A DNA stretch of 64,000 nt from Ziziphus jujuba (GCF_031755915.1 NC_083388.1:14520501-14584500), one strand, 5' to 3'; positions 32,015 through 45,000 are shown, counted from the stretch's first letter. Numbers and translations: made by a program. Notes: a model not told the origin generated them from the letters alone.

Positions 32015-35000
32015 CTATTGAAATATAGGAAGGTCATTCCTTGATTGTTCTTTTTGTTGTGACTCTGCTCCTACAGCGACTATACTGCTTGAGGCCCCTT
32101 CTCCAACATCGTTTATCATCCTCAAGAAGTAACTATGCCTGCACAAGTAATGTCTTAGAACATTGTATCCAATAATGAGAATAGCTAAGGAAAGAAGATG
32201 ACATTTACCACCGAGTGTCTGCTGTTAGTTCAGGATGGAAAGCAGTTCCAAGCAAGTTCCCTTGTCTCACTGCAACAATTACTTTCTTTCCAGACCAAGC
32301 ATTCTCCTGACGTATCCAAAATTGTCAAGTAAATAACAGGAAAAGAAAGTAAAATATAGTTTATAGAGTGCTCCAATTTTTCCCATCTTAAAAGAGCTAA
32401 ATAGTGCACTCAGCAAAATGAAGCTACAGTTTTCCTACATCTATCTATGCTAGACAAAGCGGTGCAAAACTGTATCCAGTACTCATTTCAACCCAAAGAG
32501 AAGCAGAATGGCATGCTATGTATGACTATTTATGCATAATGGCTTCCTACAAGGTGATTCTTTTCTATCCACGAGCATTCTAATCCTGTTTTCATAAAAT
32601 AAGGATCAGTTTATGCAGGACAGCCCGCCATCCTATAGCATGCTAAATCAACTAAGTTAGAGCACTAGACACTGCATTTCTACAATTCTTACCAGAAAAG
32701 GAACTAAGTTCAAAACATACTTGTTTACACATTGAGGACTTTGGGACACATCTTATGGATGTTGTTACCAAAAGGTAGCATTTCGAAAAAATTGCACATT
32801 TGGGAAATCTTTAGCCAATTAAATGCTGTTTTTGTTCCAAAGTTAAGACTTCAAATTGGATTGTTTAGCAAACCTTGAGTTTATTTGACCTACTGAATAA
32901 TGAATAAAAAACTTATGATTGTTAAAAATCATGCAGCAGGATTGCTTGAACATTCCTTGACATCCAATAAAAAGTGAAACCAGAGATCTTCAATCACTTA
33001 TACTTACTATTCTAGAATATTGAGAATAAATCAACAGGAATATATCTTCTCATGCATTCACTTTCTGTCACAATAAGTTAGATCGGGAGTTGAAAATTAA
33101 TTTTGGCAAAGAATCATAGAATGCTTCAATAAATGCAGAAATTATTTCCCCCTTCAGTCTTATAAGAAACAATATTTTTACTCCTTATCAATGATCTATA
33201 TATATCTGTCAAGTTTGCAGAAATACATAGAAACATTGACAATGAAAACTATAAATATAATATAACCAAAAAACAGAAAATATAGTTAAAAAAGAAACTA
33301 GCTATATTAAATTCTGTATATTCTTTACAGCACTGGACAATTAGAATTAATTATGAAGATAACATCATACTGCTGGAAGAAAACGAATGGTTCAAAACTA
33401 GTTCTATATAAAATTGAGGCAAATAATTTAACATAAAAAATACCAATCACAGCTTGATTATCTAGTTGTATGTATGACCAGTGAAAATTTCTGACAAAAC
33501 AAGAAGAGCACTTAGCACTGCCTTTGGTAACTAATGCAAAATTATTTTCATTTTTAAATTTTGTTGAAGGCAACTTTTCTGTAGTCAGAGGAACTATGAC
33601 AAACCTCTTGGTTTTGGGCTTGAAGGGCAGCAATTGAATCCAACTCCTTAGATGAAAGAGAATAGTCAGCCAACACCAGAACATCTGGGCCTACATCAAG
33701 GATGGCAGGAGCACGGATGAAAACTCCTCGATAAAATTCAGCCCCACCTTCCTTAGATGCAAGCTCTGGCACTGAAAGTTCTGTCTCAAAGCTTTGGATC
33801 TGATTTTTTGTCACAACAAACAAATTTATAAGATATTAATAGGGGCAGTTTGAGAAGTGTAAAAGATGAGAGCGAAATTGATTTCTGGATTTTCGTTTTC
33901 TTGAGAATTAATTTTTCTCTTGATATGTTTGGTGAGTAATAGAAAAGTTGGGACTTATAAGTAATTAAATTTAATATTGTATAATAAATTAAGGACAAAT
34001 ATGTATTTTTAAAAAAAAATTAAACTATTTTCTCTGTACTTCTTGAAATGACATCTTTATAGATTGGAACAACTTTTCCATATATTTTCCTACATTGGTG
34101 GGAATCTAATTCTCCGGACTCATACTTTTCCACCTCACAATAAATATCCAAACAAAATAAAGTTATCACTTTTCCAAAGAAATTAGATTTCTACTAACTT
34201 TACCTTTATCCAAATATGTCAATTCATTATAGAATAGCATATTGAAAGTTTTTCCCTACTTTTTTTCTGTGTAAAAGATTCTCAATGAAACATAAACAAG
34301 GCCATTTTTAATAGTATCAGTCCCTATTTAAAAGAAATTAACAAAAATAAAATAATAACTACTAGGGAACTAAAATTTCTACACTGGAAGTTGTACTTAA
34401 AATAATCCAGCCATTTCATAGTTACCCTTATGAAAAAGTTCTACCATCTCGTTTTCCTACCAGCATTACTAATTAAACATGTGTCCATGATATATATATA
34501 TTTTTTTGCCCCTGATTACAGAGATTTAGTTTGACAGAAAGAACTTTGGACAATTTCATGTATTGTTACCTGACTGCCAAAGAAATTTCGATGTACAGTG
34601 CAATCTAGGCCTCCAACCAGCTCCTGTCCTCCTGTTTTCTGTCCTGAAAGTATTGCCACTCATTTAATTCAAAACAATCTCGGGTTGCATTTGTTTTCAA
34701 TGGAGGTATACGATTAAAGTTAAAAGGAGAAGGAGAGCATTCGCACTGTATAATAGGAAATAAAACAAAGAAAAACCGACCCGCAGCTTTGTTTGCCAAG
34801 AAGATAAGCCCTGCACATGTCCCCCAAACAGGCTTCCCCATATTAACAAACTCACGCAATGCAGGAAACTGTCCATAATTATAAAATAATGTGAAACATT
34901 AAATCTTGTAGTGAAAAATATGTAAGAATCCAAACTAAGTGGTACTTTTAAGTCCTTTATTGCATAAGAAGTTTTATCACAACGAGCCAAAGGGAACAAA

Positions 35001-35535
35001 CGCCATGCAGTCTCATGAATAGACGATCTCATTTATCCCTTTTATTTCATGATTTTTCATTTTTTTAAAGAGAATTCAACTAATTCACCAATTTCTACCC
35101 CAAAAAAAAAAAAAAAAAAATTCAGAATGTTCACACCAATTTTTTTAATTAAGTTCCACAATCTAAGTGGAAAAGAAAGAAGGAATCTAGTTTTTCTATT
35201 TCATAATTCTGTACATATTAAAGGAGGAAAATCTATTTAAGCAAATTACAAGCAAAGTACATTAACTTTTCATCTTAATACTCAATTTACTGTAATACTA
35301 AAATCTCAGATCCTTTAAGCTTCTACTCGATTGTGTTATGACATTACGAAACTTTACAACTTAGTTCTGGTAGCTACTAAGCAATTTTTAATTGGCATAA
35401 ATATTACAGGAAATTAAAACAAACAAACAAACAAACGGGATTCAATTGCTACAATTGAAAGCTTAGAGGATAACCACATTTTTACAGAAATTAAAATGCA
35501 ATGAACACTACAATATAAGCTAATAAATTACCCGC

Positions 35536-35567
<32 letters not shown>

Positions 35568-35851
35568 TATTTGGTTAAGAATCCTAGTGCATACCAGGAA
35601 ACAAAAACTGGAAAGCAAAAAAGTTTTGATTCGAAACAGTAGAGAAAGAGAGATGGTAACTCATGTAAATACCAGGTTGTGGTACTCGGCGAGCTTAGCC
35701 ATGGTGGTACTCTCTCCACCAGGAATGATGAGGGATCCAACGTTCTCAAGCTGCTCTGGCTTTCTTATCTCCACCCCTTTTACTCCTAGCCTCCTCAACG
35801 CTGTCCACACAAACACACGCAGATTCAAATGAATAAATTCTCGATAAACAG

Positions 35852-35886
<35 letters not shown>

Positions 35887-35968
35887 CTTTGGAAATATGA
35901 AAGGACGGAGTGCCTGCAATGTGTTCGTTGAAAGATCCCTGTAAAGCAAGGACGCCGACGAGGGCCAT
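32015..35968 (-). CDS. PDX2: Pyridoxal 5'-phosphate synthase glutaminase subunit
   Basis: PDX2 splits glutamine and passes ammonia to PDX1 for pyridoxal phosphate (vitamin B6) synthesis. Seven exons, all in phase: 35968-35914, 35800-35673, 34868-34781, 34643-34570, 33799-33605, 32306-32209, 32138-32015, total 762 bp, 253 residues plus stop. The start [20 protein letters not shown] is the conserved N-terminus. Class I glutaminase features: PGGEST at 45-50, nucleophile Cys79 in [11 protein letters not shown], and His204/Glu206 in TAFHPEL completing the triad. Introns are GT-AG except intron 1, which begins GC (AG/GC). Introns 1 and 2 hold runs of about 34 and 25 T on the sense strand. No frame damage, so probably functional. 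Confidence 0.96.
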
Positions 35969-36906
35969 TTTTGCCGAGAATAATAGAGGCGGCGGATAGT
36001 TGGGGTGGCCGGCTGGACTTGGCCGCTGTGAAACTTTTTGTTTAGTGGAATCAGAGGAAGTGAGCGAGCCAATGGGGAAGAGTAACGTAAAGTGATGGGA
36101 CTCTTTTGCGTTTGGACCTCTCGTCTCAATCAATTCCGTATATGTATGAGTGGCTGCTGTATTTTATAATTTCTTCGTCGACGAATCATAAACCTATGGA
36201 TGATCGTTGTTAGAATCCTTGCGAACGGTCCAACCGCCATACGAAAGTCGAGGTACGCTCATCTATATGAATTGGATTTGAAAGAATCTTGTTTTGGTAA
36301 AGAATTTTAAAGAATCTTTATTAATATCCCATTTTTTTATTTTTTTTATTTTCTTTTTAACATATATATTTTCATATTCCACAATTAGTCTCCTCCAAAA
36401 GAAGGGAAAAAAAATGTTCCCCAATTACTCTTATTAATTTATCTAAAAAAATAATATTAAAATATCCCCAAAAAAAAAAAGAAAGGGTAAATTGGTCTAT
36501 ACAAGGTAGCAATTTTCGCTTTTGTTTTTTTCGAAACATAGCAATTTCCAATTTGTTGGCATAAACATTTTAGAACATTCCTAGTTTACAAGGGCGACGA
36601 AAATACGGAATGTATATATTTATATTTATATTTATATTTATATATATATATGATAAAAATATGGTATGTAACATATATATATATGGTATAATTGGTTTTA
36701 TTTATTTTTCTTCCAAAAAAATAATTCATTTTTTTTGTCAGAAAAATATAATGAAAAGTTATAGAAATAATTAATTTATAATTTTAATACACAGGTTTAC
36801 ATATTAACCATAAATTTATTAACTGTTTTAATACTAGTTTTCTCATAGCAAAGGATACATTTGAAATCCTTTTTCTCCAAAATTAAACATGGAAAATGCC
36901 TATGAA
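35969..36906. other. PDX2 upstream region and AT-rich intergenic DNA
   Basis: 35969-36130 is GC-richer and presumably the PDX2 5' untranslated region and promoter; no clear TATA element was found. 36130-36906 is AT-rich with TTTATA repeats near 36617-36650. It runs up to the target duplication of the Mutator-like element. No gene seen. Confidence 0.5.
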
Positions 36907-36915
36907 TAAAATTAT

Positions 36916-37008
36916 AGGTTTTTTTCGAAAACTAGCCACCTCGTAATACATTTTTTGAAGAATAGCAAAAAAAAATTTCTTTTTTTTTTTAAAAACTAGC
37001 CACCTTGA
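36916..37008 (+). repeat. Left terminal inverted repeat of the MULE
   Basis: Pairs with 45765-45858. Shared landmarks are the ...GGTTTTTT.. end, TTGAAGAATAG in the middle and AAAACTAGCCA at the inner edge. AAAACTAGCCACC also occurs once near the outer edge, so the repeat is partly internally duplicated. Confidence 0.88.
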
Positions 37009-37460
37009 AACAAATTTGATCAAATTGAAAATTATGCAATATGTTTTTTCTTACCATTTCCTTCTTCCTCTACACACTCACTCATGTTTTGTGCAAGGAT
37101 TTCTCTAACAAGCTACAAACACTCTTTGCATATTATCTACTCTCACTCCCATTTTCTTGTATTTACTCATTTCTGAAACTAAACTCAGGTAAAAAAATTT
37201 ATTTTTTTTCTTATTAGATAAAATTGAAGAAATATGGGTATGTATTTTTTTTCTCTTTTTTCTTGTATTTTTTGTTAGTTTTGGAATTTTTAAGATTTTT
37301 ATTTAATATGGGTATGTAAGAAATTCATTTATGAGCTGTTATATGTGAATTTAAAGATACTTAGATGATATATGGTTTAAAAATAAGGGAAAATTTGTGT
37401 AAAACTGAAAAGTCGCGAAAAACAATAAAAATGGAGGAAATTTGGCGAAAAAGATGAACT

Positions 37461-37560
37461 TCTGCCATTTTCCTCTAATTTGTCAGTTTTCGCAAGTTTT
37501 CCGCTAGTTTCTTCTAGTTTTCCGCCAGTTTTCGTCCAATTTTTCGCTAGTAGGAAAACG
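37461..37560. repeat. Short degenerate minisatellite, MULE 5' side
   Basis: About 100 bp of loose repeats around TTTTCCGC(T/C)AGTTT / TTTTCGCAAG just upstream of the transposase. The core TTCCGC(T/C)AG recurs in the array at 41849-42070 on the other side of the element. Confidence 0.55.
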
Positions 37561-37689
37561 TTATATTTGGCCCCAAAAAAAAAATAGAATTGACTTTTTT
37601 AATACAATTAATATGTTTGTTTAGTATTATTCAAATTTTTATATATTTATTAATTTAGTATAATATTATTCATTTAATTTTGTAGTAAA

Positions 37690-40430
37690 ATGGAAGATGA
37701 TAATATTGTAATTGCGGTTTTATATAATGGAGCATTGATACAAAATGATGGTGGTAATTGGGAATATCAAAATGGTAAAAATATAATGGTTTCCATCGAC
37801 AAGAGATGCACAAAATTAGAGTTAGAGAATGAGATTTTCAATTCTATTGAGATAGATTGAAATGAATATTTGCTAAAGCTAAAATGAATATATGGACGAT
37901 ATGCAGAAAAGTTGGATGCTACAGAAATACGCTGTGATAGGAATGTAAAATGCTTTCTTCAAGAAGTGAGAAATGGAGGGATGACAATGATGCATCCTCC
38001 ATTGTATGTTGAGGTGATTTTGAAAGTTGAACATGTATCTAGAAATTTTCATCAAACAACCTTTGCTTCGAATAGTGGGAATAATCTTCATTCTTTTGTT
38101 TGTCCTCCAATTGGCGTTCGTCTACCACAAGTTTTTGGCACTAAACCTATTCAGGCTACATCTTAGGAAATTATGGTTCAAGAAACTCAGTTTAGAGATC
38201 AAGTTGATGTTCATGGGGACTGAACATCATTTAACATCCACGAAGGAGTTGATGTTGGAAGTGACTATGCTAAACGGTTTCCAAACGATGAGGAGTATGA
38301 GCAGTTGCATAATATTGATCATGATGAGAGTTACAATGCAACAGGGGATGATGTTGATCATAACAATGTAGATTTTGATCATGAGTTGCCAGACAATGAT
38401 AATGATATGTATCCTGAAATAATCAATGAAGGAGTTGATGATGTTAAGGTTCATCGTGCTATAAGTGACCACATATCATAGAGCAACAAAAGTGGTTCTA
38501 TGGCCATATTTTCGTCAAAGTTCACTGGCTGTGAAAGCATTGTAGTTGGACAATTATTTCGCAACAAACGTGACTTACAATATAAACTGAGAATCTATTG
38601 CATGCGTGAAAATAAGTAGTTTAAGGTGACACGATCAACTACACGATGGTATGAGGTTGTATACTTGGAAAATACTTGTAAATGGCAACTATGTACAGCC
38701 ACATTTAAAAATGGAGAAATATTTGTTGTAAGAATTTTTAATAATGTACACAGTTGCTCGTTAGATATCGTGCATCGAGAACATAAGCAGGCCAGTGGCC
38801 GGGTTATCATGCAATGTATCAAACTTAAATATGAAAGGATTGCACGTGTTTGTAAACCCAAATAAATTCAACATAATTTTTTGTAGAAATATGGGGTAAA
38901 TATAAGTTACAACAAAGCATGGAGAGGTAAAAAGTATGCACTTAACAGTGTTAGGAGATCTCCAAAGGAGAATTTTGCTAAATTGCTTGTCTACTGTTAT
39001 GAGTTAGTGTCGAAGAACCCTGGGACTCTTACACGTATCAAAACAGACGATAATAACAATTTTGTATACTTCTTTATAGCGATTGGAGAAAGCATTAACA
39101 ATTTTATATATTTATTTATGGCAGTTGGAGAAAGCATTAGGGGATTTATTGGCTGTTGATGTGTCTACTGTTATAAGTTAGTGTCGAAGAACCCTAGGAC
39201 TCTTACACGTATCAAAACAGACGATAATAACAATTTTGTATACTTCTTTATAGCGATTGGAGAAAGCATTAACAATTTTATATATTTCTTTATGGCAATT
39301 GGAGAAAGCATTAGGGGATTTATTGGCTGTTGATGTGACTACTTTGAAAGGGAAATACAAAGGGTACATGTATATTGCATCGGGCATGAATGGCAATAAG
39401 CAAATATATCATTTGGCTTTCGGCATTGGAGATGGAGAGAACGAGCAAGCATATACATGGTTTTTCCAAACCTCAAGGTTCCCATTGGAGATTTCCCAGA
39501 TTTGGTGTTTGTGAGTGATGAAAACCCCGCTATTGAAAAGACATTATGCAAAATTTTTCCCAATGCATACCATGCGCTGTCCACGTACCATATAAGCAGA
39601 AATATTAAAGCAAATGGACATGCGAAAGATGAAACAATAATACAATGTTTCATGCTCGCAGCTAGTGCATATTTGGTTGAAGATTTTGAGTTTTATATGG
39701 GGCAAATTGAGGCAAAAAACAGTAGGGCTGCCTAGTACATTCAATCATGTGACCCTAAAAGGTGGGCACGTTCTCTTTCTCCATGTACAAGGTACACTAT
39801 CATGACCACCAATATTGCAGAATGCTTGAATGATATTTTGCTAGATGCTAGAGAGATGCCAATAGTAGCATTAATTGAGCACATACAGGATTTACTGCAA
39901 AGGTGGTTTTATGAGCGATGTACTACAGGTGTAAAATTGACAAAGCCTGTGATTGACCATATGGAAGAGCAACTCAAACTATGAAATTTCGAATCTATCG
40001 GACTACGTGTGAAGGCTGTTAATATGCATGAATTTCTTATGGAAGGTGGGAGTTTAAGGGTACAATTAATCTCCAATAAAAAACATGCTCATGCAAAGTC
40101 TTTGATCTTGATCAATATCCTTGTGGTCATTGTATTGCCGCTTGCAGAGAACGCAAAATTGCTCCTTATGCATGTGTTCTCATTACTACACTGTGGATGC
40201 GTATTGTGCAGCTTATGCTGACTCCATTTACCTTGTGTTAGATGAAAAAACAGTGGCATGCTCCAGATGACATGGCAAATCGTATTGTTCTTCCACCAAG
40301 ATGGACACGTAGGCGAGCCGATAGGCCGAGGATGCAACGCATACCATCCGAAGGTGAAGATGTTATTGGACGTGGATGTAGCCAATGCGGTGGTATTGGA
40401 CATTATAGGTAGAGATGTATGAATTCATTG
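37690..40430 (+). pseudogene. MuDR-type transposase (mudrA-like), broken
   Basis: Moves the MULE by cut and paste. Starts ATG at 37690 (MEDDNIVIAVLYNG, an N-terminal PB1-like segment). A long acidic region is followed by the MuDR DNA-binding domain near 38500-38870 (FTGCESIVVGQLFRNKRDLQ, then CKWQLCTA, NNVHSC). The catalytic MULE domain at about 39080-39700 shows VDVTTLKGKYKGYMYIASGM with the first Asp, FVSDENPAIEKTL with the second, and HALSTYHISRNIK. A SWIM zinc finger near 40084-40160 (TCSCKVFDLDQYPCGHC) and a CCHC knuckle (CSQCGGIGHYR) near 40377-40420 follow. At least six stops, frame changes and a 174-bp duplication make it non-functional. Confidence 0.88.
38991..39338 (+). repeat. 174-bp tandem duplication within the transposase, with inner 42-bp repeat
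   Basis: CTACTGTTAT(G/A)AGTTAGTG begins at 38991 and again at 39165. The unit is 174 bp, exactly 58 codons, so the reading frame is kept. Inside each unit a 42-bp (14-residue) repeat occurs: NNFVYFFIAIGESI then NNFIY.FMA.GESI. The copies differ at only a few sites, so the duplication is recent relative to the decay of the gene. Confidence 0.9.
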
Positions 40431-40719
40431 TCTTATGCTTCGAATTAGGAAGTTTTAATTTAGTGTTATGGTTTAATATGTTTTGATAATTATTTCTTAT
40501 ATTGGATATTATATTTTCTATTCGACTGTGGAAGATTTATTAGCAATTTTTTTAGAATTTAATCCCAAATGAAAAGAGGCTTTCTGGAGTTGATTTTAAA
40601 TCTTTAGTTTACATCTCATTTTATGAAATATCCAAATGATTTTGAAGAGAAAAACAAATATATATCATTTTTTCTTTTCTTTAAAATGGTTATTGATTTT
40701 AAACGTCAATACATTTTTT

Positions 40720-41671
40720 GTTAAATCCATCTTTATCTTATCCAATATCTATACTTTGCTTAGTAGCTGCTACCTTTCTTGCACGTCTCCCAGCTGGAAA
40801 CTTTGATGGATACACTTTCTCGATAATCTCAACACTTGGTCCTGCATCGCCTACAATGGATGGATGTGACTATCTATCAACGAGGGCTGCATTGGGACCG
40901 AACTCTTCTTTCTTTTCATCCCCTTCAACGTCAGCTTCCAACCCATCTCCCAAACTGTCAGCACCAATTCCCACTCCTTGGTGCTTCATTAACTTATCAA
41001 GCTTGGTCTCCAAAATTTCAAACTCTCTAAGCATGGCGATTCTTAAATCCTTAATGTCTTGCCGTACATTAGCCACTTCACCTTCAAGGATAGTTAATCT
41101 CTCTCTCAAAGGTACCTAAAATAAATAATAATGATTAGTAGTTGCAATAATAAAAAAGATAAACATTCATACAATTTATTCAAACCTCATCATGGGATGG
41201 AGGTTAGGATGGAGTCGATGGAGGGTGGGATGGAGTCATTGGAGGTTGGGGTGGAGTTGATGGCTTAACAAGAACATGAGTAGCAAGTCCTGTAGTCGAT
41301 GATGAAGGTTGGTCTATCAGCTTATCTTCCATTCGCCGCCTCCCTCCTTTACCCTTACTTCCCACAGACGCCTGTTTTCGTTTCTTACTTCTTCCACTAC
41401 TTGTAAGTGGAACACCTTCATCTCTTTCACCATGACTTCCCTGTGGTGGCTTGTCTCCAACAGCAGGTGCAACACTATATGGAGTAGTGTCATGATGTAC
41501 GTCCCATGCAATTTTGCCAATATATGCACGCTCAAATTCAGTTACATTCATTAAGCCATGAACGGAATACTGCAAAAGATAAAAATGATTATCATCGAGT
41601 GTTTATTAAGTAATACTAATATTACTACAAATACCGCAAAAGTCTATAAATAATATTACTAAGTTGGAATG

Positions 41672-41709
<38 letters not shown>

Positions 41710-41860
41710 AATGTATATATAAGTGGAAGAACTCATATACTTACATCACGATGATCGAAGAGTTCAGTGGCCTTCTCAAATCTTGGCACTTATGAAATAT
41801 ACCAATTGAGAATTCGAGGGAATGCCATGTCCGGCAAATTCTTTCCAACATGAGGAAAAT
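40720..41860 (-). pseudogene. MULE accessory gene, possibly of the DUF1985/Ulp1 type (broken)
   Basis: Minus strand, converging on the transposase. Exon pieces: 41860-41745 (MAFPRILNWYIS, ending at donor GTAAGT), 41569-41186 (VHGLMNVTEFERAYIGKIAW, a basic stretch SKKRKQASVGSKGKGGRRR, a Pro/Ser/Thr-rich tail), and from 41115 a helical segment (LRERLTILEGEVANVRQDIK, MLREFEILETKLDKLMKH). The introns 41116-41185 and 41570-41744 have GT-AG ends. Stops lie in all three pieces (one near 41204). The FPRILNW and LREFEILETKLDKL texts recall the spacer part of the Ulp1-like proteins carried by some plant MULEs (Kaonashi, CUMULE). The protease catalytic region itself was not found. Confidence 0.42.
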
Positions 41861-42075
41861 GCTTTCCGCTAGGAGAAAGTTTCTTTCCAGCAGGAGGAAA
41901 ACACTTTCCGCCAGGAGGAAATTTCTTTCCGACAGGAGGAAAACACTTTCCACAAGGAGGAAATTTCTAGCCAATAAGAGAAAATGTTTTTTCCAACATG
42001 AGGAAACTTTTTTTCGCCTGGAGGCAAAATTTTCCACCTGGAGGAAAAATTTTCCGCTAAGCGGAAAATTTTTGA
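41849..42075. repeat. 21-bp minisatellite, alternating in pairs
   Basis: About ten units based on CAGGAGGAAA(A/T)(C/T)(A/T)CTTTCCG, period 21 bp. Units alternate between AACACTTTCC and TTTCTTTCC types, giving a 42-bp higher-order period. Translated on the plus strand this is RRKTLSA / RRKFLSD and so on, an open frame (41850-42089) that is a by-product of the 21-bp period. It lies just upstream of the first recognised exon of the accessory gene. Confidence 0.88.
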
Positions 42076-42089
42076 GAACCTACAAATGA

Positions 42090-45000
42090 CATACACCTAA
42101 CGGGGTTTATGCAAAATTATAATGAAAATGACTAAAGAAACTTTTCGAACCAGCGCATATGTGGATTTAAAAGCTATAATATCTTCTATATATTAGTGTA
42201 CATTATACATTAGGCAACAAACCAACCATGCGCATGTGACATTGCTTCCTAAGGATAACCTATGGTTCTAACACATATTAATCATTATGGTTTCACATTC
42301 AAACCTCCCATTAAATTTAAACAAAAACACAACTTCATAATAGTTTTAATTTCACATTTCACATTCTAACCATGCAACACAAACATTTCTATCATACCAA
42401 ATAACACAATATTATAAGCATAGCTCATAATGACAAAGGTTCAACATTGAGCAATTTGTAAAGAGATGACTTATCATCTCTAAAATAATCCATTATGGAA
42501 ATTATCAACAATTCTGAAAAACCATTCATACAGCACAAATAAAGGTTCTTAGATTAGTTCGTTACATTAAAACAAAATTAGTTTGCAACATTTTTTTTGT
42601 TTTGTTTAGAGAAACAACTTACATTAATGGGGGACAAACCACCACCAATGCTTCTCTATCTATTTATATATATATCTCTCTCTCTTTCTCTATCTTTGTA
42701 AGTGTGTGTGTAATTTTCTTAGCAAACACTTGTAACTCTAACGATGGCAAATTTTGTGCTTCAATTTTCTGCTCAGTCCATCACTTGCTCCTCCAATGCT
42801 GAAAAATATAGAAAATCAATATTCGTAAGGATCCCAACAAATCTTTCCTTCGACAACTACTAAAGATGAAAGGGAAATTCCAGCACCTGAAGACAAATTA
42901 CAACAACCTCTATATAAGATCAACAGGGGTAGAAAAGTAAATGTAATACACAATTCATACATATTTCCAGTTGAAAAAATGCATATGTGAAAAGGAAATT
43001 TTATGGTCACTTTTTTAGTGTAATGAGAATAATCGGCTTCACTTTTACCACCAAAGAGACAACATCGAAGAGCAACTGATAGTTTCATTGACAACTCCTC
43101 ACCTCCTATACTCTATGGTCATTTGTCAAAAATCAGCTTATAAAGAACTAACAGTAAAAGAGTAGTACTAGGAAGTCGAAAAATTTATAACCATCCTTTG
43201 CAACATGCTACCATAAAGACATAAAAACAATCAACATATGCATGAAAAGTTAAATTTCATTTCACTACATAATGAGGGAAGGCTTCAAACAGGTTAGAGC
43301 ATGTGCATGAAAAGCTAAACTTCATTATATGTTTCAGCATAACTCCTTATAACAGGGAAAAAGAATAAGAGACAAAAAGATAAATGACATTGTAAATAAT
43401 ATTATGAGGAATTTCAATGTTTCAGTGTTGATGTAAGAATAATTTCTCTGGTTAAATCCTTGTAGTTGAGACTTTTTCATTTGTAATTTTATGCTCTTAT
43501 ACAGGGATCTTTGAAATTGCTCATGTAATTAAACATTATGCTTCGAACTTTCTTTAGCTATTTGCTTGCTGCCCAGCTCTACTCCATTTTTTTTTTCTTG
43601 ACGCATTTATTTTTTGTGCATTTTCTATATGCCCTCCTAAACTAAAACGCATCAAGAATCGTCCATTATTCTTTTTCTTTTCTTTTTTGTCATTGTTGTT
43701 GAATAAATGGTCTTCTATAATTGAATGTTTGAGCTTGAAGTAAAATTCATTAAACGGTGGAAGCATCATCTTGAACCTTGTGAGAAGCTGAGAGTCACTT
43801 GGCAGGAAAGGCCAGAGGAAGTCCAACAAGTTATATGTTTTTCAACATATGCTTAATGAATCCGAGAAAACTAGAGAAGGAAACGTGTAGGCTAGACCCC
43901 AGAGGTATTGACCACAACAATGACAAGCAATTTCAATGATATAATACACCTACAATTCACGAATTGAATTAGAACAAGTTACTCATTCAGAAAAACCAAC
44001 TAGAATTACAGGATCAACAATCCCATATACAAACAGTTTTCTAAGAGCAAAACCATATTTGCAACTTATGTAACCTCTTTTTTCTATACATGTATTTTTA
44101 AAAGACATTTGAATTTAAGCCACAGAAACATAGAGAGGCTAATTTCTAAACAACATCTTGTTTGCATAGCCTCTTAAGTTTATAAAAGACATGCATATTA
44201 TAATTGCAGATACACAGCAAGAGGCTATTCAAAAAATCAGTAAACAACTAGATCTTCCTTGCATTGTTAAACCAGAAAGTTTACATGCTGAACTAAGCGG
44301 AAATAATTTTCTATAAGATACTCTTATGGTGATTTTAGCAATCAAAATCTTCTCATACTCGAGAAAATATCTCATTAACAGCTATAGGTGTTTGCTTTGT
44401 CTCTCACAAAAATCAAGAAAAGGTTTCCTGGAACTAGAAATAAAGAAATCCATGGACCAAGAATAATATTATGAATATCAAGATTTTAAAATCAACTTAT
44501 GATATCTACTAATGGCCTGTAGAGAGTAAAGAAATTATTTCTTCACCTATATGCTTCAACTATAAATAATGAGTTGCACATCTAAAAACTTATTCAGGTA
44601 CTTGGTGAAGAACATGCCAAATGCCTATAGAACACCCTAACCATTTCAATTTCACACTACTTCCCAGATATATATGCGTAGCACTAATGAATTCCCTTCC
44701 TCAAATCATCACCATGTGGGCTAGACTAGAGAGAGTAATTGGCACCAACTTACACAATAAAATAAAACAGTCAACATCAAATATTTAGGCATGTTATCCA
44801 AAACAAAATGCCCTCAGAACCATATCAGACACAAACACAACCACTTTCATCGTCGTCTTCATCGCCATCATCACCTCCATACCCACCATCACCTTCACCA
44901 CCACCACCACTAATGCCGATGCTAGAGATCTCCTTATTAGACACAGACATCAACTCTATCTATCTATTATATGTAGAAATCTTTTTTCCTTATCAAACCT

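Noticed and set aside
33325..33998. Minus-strand frames overlapping PDX2 exon 5 and its introns
   Set aside because: Frame extension of exon 5 into introns, or shadow frames; the spliced gene explains them.
41850..42089. Open frame of RRK(T/F)LS repeats
   Set aside because: Direct result of a 21-bp minisatellite whose unit length is divisible by three; not evidence of a gene.
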